From assembly GCA_900546395.1 (NCBI GenBank), contig URDD01000084.1, positions 1 to 9,309 of the forward strand: a stretch of 9,309 bases of DNA. Reading direction: 5' to 3'. The notes under the pieces are model-generated. The model worked only from the letters and a program-made list of their open reading frames with translations. It did not search any database and was not told the origin of the DNA. This DNA is from an uncultured Bacteroidales bacterium (lineage in GTDB: Bacteria > Bacteroidota > Bacteroidia > Bacteroidales > UBA932). The position numbers and the translations under genes were made by a program. Positions 6,266 through 9,309 of the stretch are shown here, piece by piece; the first letter of the stretch is position 1; each line of letters opens with the position of its first letter.

Positions 6266-6655
6266 ATGATCATCGGACGAAAAGAAGAATATCTTCCTTT
6301 GACGAACTTCCTTGAATGGATACAGCCCGTTCTAATTTCATTTCCGCATTTGAACATTTCTGTATATAATTGCGGTACAAAACGGCATTCAAAGACCATA
6401 ATCACTAACCAAAAATGTCAATTATACCCATTTCTGGAATGGGTGGGTATCTGCGAGATAAAATACTCGCTGTCGGAGTTCTCTGTCAATGCCGATTACG
6501 AAAGCAATCTGCGCAATAAAAAGAGTGCATTTATCGAGACTACAAAAACACGCAAGGCGGTACATCTTACGATGGTAGCAACATACGGAGTCCGCCAAAA
6601 TTCACGCTCTGGAATTGTGCAGAAAGAGATAAAGTTAGAGGATTTGTTTGCTTAA
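6266..6655 (+). pseudogene. Remnant of a PF01637/DUF234-type ATPase (ends kept, ATPase core lost)
   Basis: The 129-codon frame begins MIIGRKEE, the usual opening of the Bacteroidota ATP-binding proteins with an ATPase_2 domain (MFIGRKEEL-like). From about residue 62 it continues with the C-terminal part of the same family: CEIKYSLSEFSVNADYESN, LRNKKSAFIETTKTRKAVHL, TMVATYGVRQNSRSGIVQKE and a final EDLFA. Full-length members are near 380 residues. Everything that would hold Walker A (GRRRVGKT in relatives) and Walker B is missing. Residues about 10-60 are not recognisable and may be scrambled leftover coding sequence. The CEIKYS strand belongs to the nuclease-like fold at the C-terminus of these proteins. 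The frame is open, so a short protein could be made, but it cannot bind ATP in the family manner. It follows the IS by 31 bases. Confidence 0.7.
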
Positions 6656-6668
6656 GGAACTGCCCTGC

Positions 6669-6755
6669 TGTCTCTCCCGGCGGAGGACGAAGTCCGGAGT
6701 CGGGGAATCTGCCTGATATCGGTTTCTACTGATTCCTCTCTTCGTTCGAAATGAC
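6669..6755. repeat. MITE-like intergenic hairpin repeat (HFERREES type)
   Basis: The segment runs from TGTC to GACA and can fold as two stacked helices. The outer helix is GGACGAAG (6685-6692) with CTTCGTTC (6740-6747); the inner is GGGGAATC (6702-6709) with GATTCCTC (6731-6738), with one mismatch or wobble each. Read on the minus strand it gives CHFERREES, which I recognise from memory as a recurring spurious translation from a dispersed repeat in Bacteroidota genomes. No protein is likely to be made from it. It lies in the 255-base gap between the ATPase remnant and lysS. Confidence 0.5.
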
Positions 6756-6785
6756 AAAAATCAACCCGAAAGTGCCCTGAATGAA

Positions 6786-6811
6786 TTTTTGAAAGATTTT
6801 TAAACAGCTTA
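6786..6811 (+). repeat. Solo copy of the IS right end
   Basis: These 26 bases match the right end of the IS (6209-6234) at 22 of 26 positions, ending AAACAGCTTA where the IS has AAACAGCTTC. No matching left end is visible within a plausible distance, so it is a solo or decayed end. It lies just upstream of the lysS promoter. Confidence 0.5.
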
Positions 6812-6837
6812 TAAGCCTTTTTATGAATCTTTTGTCG

Positions 6838-6845
6838 TATTTTTG
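6838..6845 (+). promoter_or_regulatory. -7 promoter element for lysS
   Basis: TATTTTTG is an exact match to the Bacteroidota -7 consensus TAnnTTTG. About 19 bases upstream there is only a T-rich stretch without a clear TTTG. Predicted start is about 6850-6853, giving a leader of about 58 bases that begins with a hairpin. It stands just downstream of the repeat cluster, so lysS has its own promoter. Confidence 0.55.
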
Positions 6846-6851
6846 TAATTT

Positions 6852-6879
6852 GTGCGCAATTCTCACTGGAGAATGGCAC
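6852..6879 (+). promoter_or_regulatory. Hairpin at the predicted 5' end of the lysS mRNA
   Basis: GTGC (6852-6855) pairs with GCAC (6876-6879), and ATTCTC (6859-6864) pairs perfectly with GAGAAT (6869-6874) around the loop ACTG. A 3/1 internal loop separates the two helices. The structure begins at the start site predicted from the -7 box and ends 31 bases before the ATG. It is too small to be a T-box or a known riboswitch and has no U-run. Confidence 0.4.
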
Positions 6880-6910
6880 CATTATGATGAAAATTTAAAA
6901 GGACAGATAT

Positions 6911-8428
6911 ATGGAAAACTTGGATTTAAACGAACAGGAGAGAAACAGGCGCGAAGCCTTAGGAAAACTCAGAGAACTCGGCATTGAGCCGTATCCGGCA
7001 GCATTGTACCCGGTAAATGCTACAGCACAGAAGATTAAGGACGAATTCGACCCTGAAAAAGGCAATCTGGACGACGTAGTGATTGCCGGAAGGATAATGA
7101 CTCGCAGGATTATGGGAGCTGCGTCTTTCATTGAACTTCAGGATGAGACAGGAAGAATTCAGGTTTACATAAAAAGGGATGAAATCTGCCCGGAGGAAGA
7201 CAAGACCATGTACAACACCGTGTTCAAGAAACTTCTGGACATAGGCGACATCATCGGAATCAAGGGATATGCCTTCATCACACAGACTGGACAGCTTTCA
7301 GTACATGCCAAGGAACTTACAGTCCTGAGCAAGTCCCTGAGGGTACTTCCTATAGTAAAAGAAAAGGACGGAGAGGTTTATGACGCATTCTCTGACCCTG
7401 AGCTTAAATACAGACAAAGATATGTGGATCTTATCGTTAACCCTCAGGTCCGCGAAACATTCATAAAGAGGAGCAAGATTATCGCTACGATGCGTGAGTA
7501 CTTCAACGCAGCCGGCTGTCTGGAAGTGGAGACACCTATCCTTCAGTCAATCCCGGGAGGAGCGGCGGCACGTCCGTTCATCACCCACCACAACGCACTT
7601 GACATTCCGCTCTATCTGCGTATTGCCAACGAGCTTTACCTCAAGAGACTGATTGTAGGCGGATATTCAGGAGTATATGAGTTTGCGAAAGACTTCCGTA
7701 ACGAAGGAATGGACAAGACCCACAACCCTGAGTTCACCTGTATGGAGATTTATGTGGCATACAAGGACTATATCTGGATGATGGAGTTCGTGGAGAACAT
7801 GCTTGAAAAAATCGCAACTACTCTTCACGGCACTACCGAAGTGACCATCGGTGAAAACAAGGTGGATTTCAAACCGCCTTTCAGAAGGCTTCCTATGCTT
7901 GAGGCCATAAAGGAATATGCAGGTGTGGATATAGCAGGAATGAACGAGGAGCAGCTCCGCGCCACCTGCAAGGAGCTTCACGTGCCTATCGACGACTCCT
8001 TCGGAAAAGGCAAGCTGATTGACGCCATTTTCGGTGAATATTGCGAGGACAAGCTCGTACAGCCTACATTCATCACTGACTACCCTGTGGAAATGTCTCC
8101 TCTCACCAAGAGACACCGTGAAAACCCTGAACTCACCGAGCGTTTCGAGCTTTTCGTATGCGGCAAGGAGCTGGCCAATGCATATAGCGAGCTCAACGAC
8201 CCTATCGACCAGCTGGAGAGATTCCAGGAGCAGCTCAAGCTCAAGGACAAGGGAGACGACGAGGCTATGTTCATCGATATGGACTTCGTCCGCGCCCTCG
8301 AATACGGTATGCCTCCTACATCAGGAATGGGTATGGGTATAGACCGTCTGACTATGTTCATGACCAACTCCCCTACTATCCAGGATGTGCTCTTCTTCCC
8401 GCAGATGAGACCTAAGTCAGTGGAATAG
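6911..8428 (+). CDS. lysS: Lysyl-tRNA synthetase, class II
   Basis: Charges tRNA-Lys with lysine in the cytoplasm, an essential step of translation. Domains in order: a helical N-terminal lead (1-55), the anticodon-binding OB fold (about 56-145, with VVIAGRIMTRRIMGAASFIEL), then the class II catalytic core. Motif 1 is around YFNAAGCLEVETPIL (197-211). Motif 2 is FAKDFRNEGMDKTHNPEF (258-275) with Arg263. Motif 3 is GMGMGIDRLTMF (472-483) with Arg479. The lysine-pocket stretch FITDYPVEMSPL is at 387-398. Its 505 residues equal the E. coli enzyme and lack the roughly 70-residue C-terminal extension I recall in Bacteroides relatives. An AAGGA (6899-6903) seven bases before the ATG is the best Shine-Dalgarno sequence in the window. 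Codon use is richer in C- and G-ending codons than in neighbouring genes, as expected for a highly expressed gene. It is transcribed alone, from its own promoter to a strong terminator. Confidence 0.99.
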   Translation: MENLDLNEQERNRREALGKLRELGIEPYPAALYPVNATAQKIKDEFDPEKGNLDDVVIAGRIMTRRIMGAASFIELQDETGRIQVYIKRDEICPEEDKTMYNTVFKKLLDIGDIIGIKGYAFITQTGQLSVHAKELTVLSKSLRVLPIVKEKDGEVYDAFSDPELKYRQRYVDLIVNPQVRETFIKRSKIIATMREYFNAAGCLEVETPILQSIPGGAAARPFITHHNALDIPLYLRIANELYLKRLIVGGYSGVYEFAKDFRNEGMDKTHNPEFTCMEIYVAYKDYIWMMEFVENMLEKIATTLHGTTEVTIGENKVDFKPPFRRLPMLEAIKEYAGVDIAGMNEEQLRATCKELHVPIDDSFGKGKLIDAIFGEYCEDKLVQPTFITDYPVEMSPLTKRHRENPELTERFELFVCGKELANAYSELNDPIDQLERFQEQLKLKDKGDDEAMFIDMDFVRALEYGMPPTSGMGMGIDRLTMFMTNSPTIQDVLFFPQMRPKSVE

Positions 8429-8457
8429 GAGCCTGATTGCGGCAGATGAAATATTGA

Positions 8458-8505
8458 AAGAGGCTGTATCGGAATTTTTGTCTTGATGCGGCCTCTTGTT
8501 TTTTT
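8458..8505 (+). terminator. Intrinsic terminator of lysS
   Basis: AAGAGGC-TGTATC (8458-8470) pairs with GATGCG-GCCTCTT (8485-8497), a 13-bp stem including two G-U pairs, around a 14-base loop. G and seven T residues follow directly (8499-8505). It lies 30 bases after the lysS stop codon. This is a textbook Rho-independent structure. Confidence 0.88.
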
Positions 8506-8516
8506 ACAGGAACAAC

Positions 8517-8541
8517 TGCCTTTGTGCGCCAGGTTGTGCGC
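8517..8541 (+). promoter_or_regulatory. Possible promoter with TTGTGCGC direct repeat ahead of the YgbA-type gene
   Basis: TGCCTTTG (8517-8524) is 7 of 8 to the -7 consensus, with a TTG at 8496-8498, 18 bases upstream and inside the lysS terminator. Overlapping it, TTGTGCGC occurs twice (8522-8529 and 8534-8541) with a 12-base period, ending 29 bases before the ATG. The placement suits a tandem operator covering the start site. Known YgbA genes are controlled by NO-sensing regulators; whether this repeat binds one is a guess. Confidence 0.3.
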
Positions 8542-8570
8542 TCTGAAAAACAAGAAAAAGAAATGTTTAT

Positions 8571-8864
8571 ATGACACGTATAGAACAGGAAAAAGTCACA
8601 GTAAGGCACATGATTGAGCTATGGTGCAGGAAGCACCACGGAAAACACACCATGTGCGGAGAATGCCGCGAACTTCTTGATTATGCCATCTCCCGCCTGG
8701 AAAAGTGCAGATTTGGAAACGGCAAGACCAAATGCCACAAATGTCCGATTCACTGCTACAGGCCGGAAATGAGAGAAAAGATACGCCTGGTGATGAAATA
8801 TTCAGGTCCGAGGATGATTTTTCACCATCCTGCAGAAGCATTGAAGTACCTGTTCTCAAAATAA
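8571..8864 (+). CDS. ygbA: YgbA-type Cys-rich protein, nitrous oxide-stimulated promoter family
   Basis: 97-residue protein of family PF11756 (YgbA_NO). In enterobacteria ygbA is induced under nitric oxide stress through NsrR and supports growth under nitrosative stress; the biochemical role is not settled. The whole family pattern is present: EKVTVRHMIELWCRKHH near the start, CGEC at 29-32, LEKCRFG at 43-49, CHKCPIHCY at 55-63, and the C-terminal YSGPRMIFHHPAEALKYL at 77-94. Seven cysteines (19, 29, 32, 46, 55, 58, 62) together with the histidines suggest a metal or Fe-S site, an inference. Length equals the family norm. The start is preceded by an A-rich stretch, not a Shine-Dalgarno sequence. 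It lies after the lysS terminator and so is a separate transcript, convergent with the DUF4491 gene 28 bases away. Confidence 0.92.
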   Translation: MTRIEQEKVTVRHMIELWCRKHHGKHTMCGECRELLDYAISRLEKCRFGNGKTKCHKCPIHCYRPEMREKIRLVMKYSGPRMIFHHPAEALKYLFSK

Positions 8865-8892
8865 ACAGACACCGGACAGCTACTGCATGGGG

Positions 8893-9183
8893 TCATTTGT
8901 TCTTCCTTTTGGGATTGGCTGGGAACCAGCCTTTTTTCACACGCTTCTCCTGCTCGAAAATCTCAAGAACAGACCACAGTGAGCTGAATGAGAATACCCC
9001 GAGGATTGCAGATACAATGGTATCATCCACCATAAGCGATGCTGCCCCGAACAATATAGCCACAATGACAAAGGCCCACCAGCAGCCCTTGCCGAAGTAA
9101 TATTCGGCTTTTATGACTACAGGGTGGAAAAGTCCGATTATAAGGAAGGCTGATACGCCTAAAATGATTCCGTCAAAATTCAT
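8893..9183 (-). CDS. DUF4491 family small membrane protein
   Basis: 96-residue integral membrane protein matching the Bacteroidota family DUF4491 (PF14898), function unknown. Three hydrophobic segments are visible, at about residues 4-24, 34-52 and 56-72. Conserved family stretches are LIIGLFHPVVIKAEYYFG (14-31), CWW (34-36), GVFSFSSLW (62-70) and the basic tail EQEKRVKKGWFPANPKRKNK (77-96). The charged tail probably faces the cytoplasm. The start is fixed by the family-typical MNF and gives the normal length. The ATG is preceded by CTGATAT, the same ten-base start context as the M64 peptidase. It stands alone on the minus strand; nothing nearby suggests a role. Confidence 0.9.
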   Translation of the reverse strand: MNFDGIILGVSAFLIIGLFHPVVIKAEYYFGKGCWWAFVIVAILFGAASLMVDDTIVSAILGVFSFSSLWSVLEIFEQEKRVKKGWFPANPKRKNK

Positions 9184-9263
9184 ATATCAGAAGTTTATAA
9201 AGTACGAAGTTGTTTTTATTTTTTTGTCATCTGAAGTTACGAAAAGAGTGTATTTTATTGGAA

Positions 9264-9286
9264 ATGAGCGTATGTTAATCGCTCAT
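9264..9286. repeat. 7-bp perfect inverted repeat at the right edge
   Basis: ATGAGCG (9264-9270) and CGCTCAT (9280-9286) flank the nine bases TATGTTAAT. It lies about 80 bases upstream of the DUF4491 start in a gene-free stretch (9184-9309) where I see no good promoter box. It may be an operator or a small stem-loop belonging to a gene beyond the edge. Confidence 0.35.
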
Positions 9287-9309
9287 GATAGTAATAGGTT
9301 ACGATTTAG

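Noticed and set aside
6652..6882. 76-codon minus-strand frame with HFERREES
   Set aside because: Explained by the intergenic hairpin repeat; crosses the lysS promoter and leader.
6852..6910. T-box or lysine riboswitch in the lysS leader
   Set aside because: The leader is only about 58 bases with one small hairpin, far too short for either class and without their conserved elements.
7667..8116. 149-codon minus-strand open frame inside lysS
   Set aside because: Antisense shadow of a well-supported lysS with normal motifs throughout.
8080..8577. 165-codon minus-strand open frame over the lysS end and terminator
   Set aside because: Covers lysS coding sequence and its terminator; no recognisable domain.
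1..9309. CRISPR array, tRNA, rRNA, phage or defence cluster
   Set aside because: No regularly spaced repeats, no cloverleaf or rRNA sequence, and no phage or defence genes. SbcCD is a housekeeping repair complex here.

Overview
The window looks like a piece of a Bacteroidales (phylum Bacteroidota) chromosome. Three things point there. Several families are typical of or confined to this group: a DUF4491 membrane protein, a DUF2027-like/Smr protein, a secreted M64 peptidase and an NlpE-like domain. Promoters fit the Bacteroidota -7 box TAnnTTTG. Most starts lack a strong Shine-Dalgarno sequence. I cannot place it to family or genus. Most of the window is ordinary core or semi-core gene content. 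The less ordinary part is 4.1-6.9 kb, where transposon remnants and broken genes collect.

Layout. At 1-2516 (minus strand) lies the sbcD-sbcC operon for the Mre11/Rad50-type nuclease complex. The genes overlap by 4 bp, sbcC runs off the left edge, and a good promoter lies ahead of sbcD. A divergent promoter at about 2565 drives a short Smr-domain protein (2636-3133), and its predicted transcript opens with a perfect 10-bp hairpin. Convergent to it, on the minus strand, are an N-terminally truncated NlpE-like domain (3180-3488) and a nitroreductase (3520-4059). Next come a 55-bp miniature transposon-like element flanked by TAA and a secreted M64 metallopeptidase (4244-5578, minus). Directly upstream of the peptidase start is a 623-bp IS5-type element flanked by TTA. 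Its transposase has lost its middle, including the first catalytic Asp. After it come a collapsed remnant of a PF01637/DUF234-type ATPase (6266-6655), a MITE-like intergenic hairpin repeat and a solo copy of the IS end.

From 6838 rightward the sequence is housekeeping again. There is a promoter with a transcript-start hairpin, lysS (lysyl-tRNA synthetase, 6911-8428) and a strong intrinsic terminator. A YgbA-type Cys-rich protein of the nitrosative-stress family follows (8571-8864), then a convergent DUF4491 membrane protein (8893-9183). The last 126 bases hold no gene, only one perfect inverted repeat.

I did not find a convincing new multi-gene system. The observations most worth follow-up are the three or four copies of one IS end in different states of decay (deletion derivative, 55-bp miniature, solo end), with target duplications still readable for two of them, and the two genes whose predicted transcripts begin with a hairpin.
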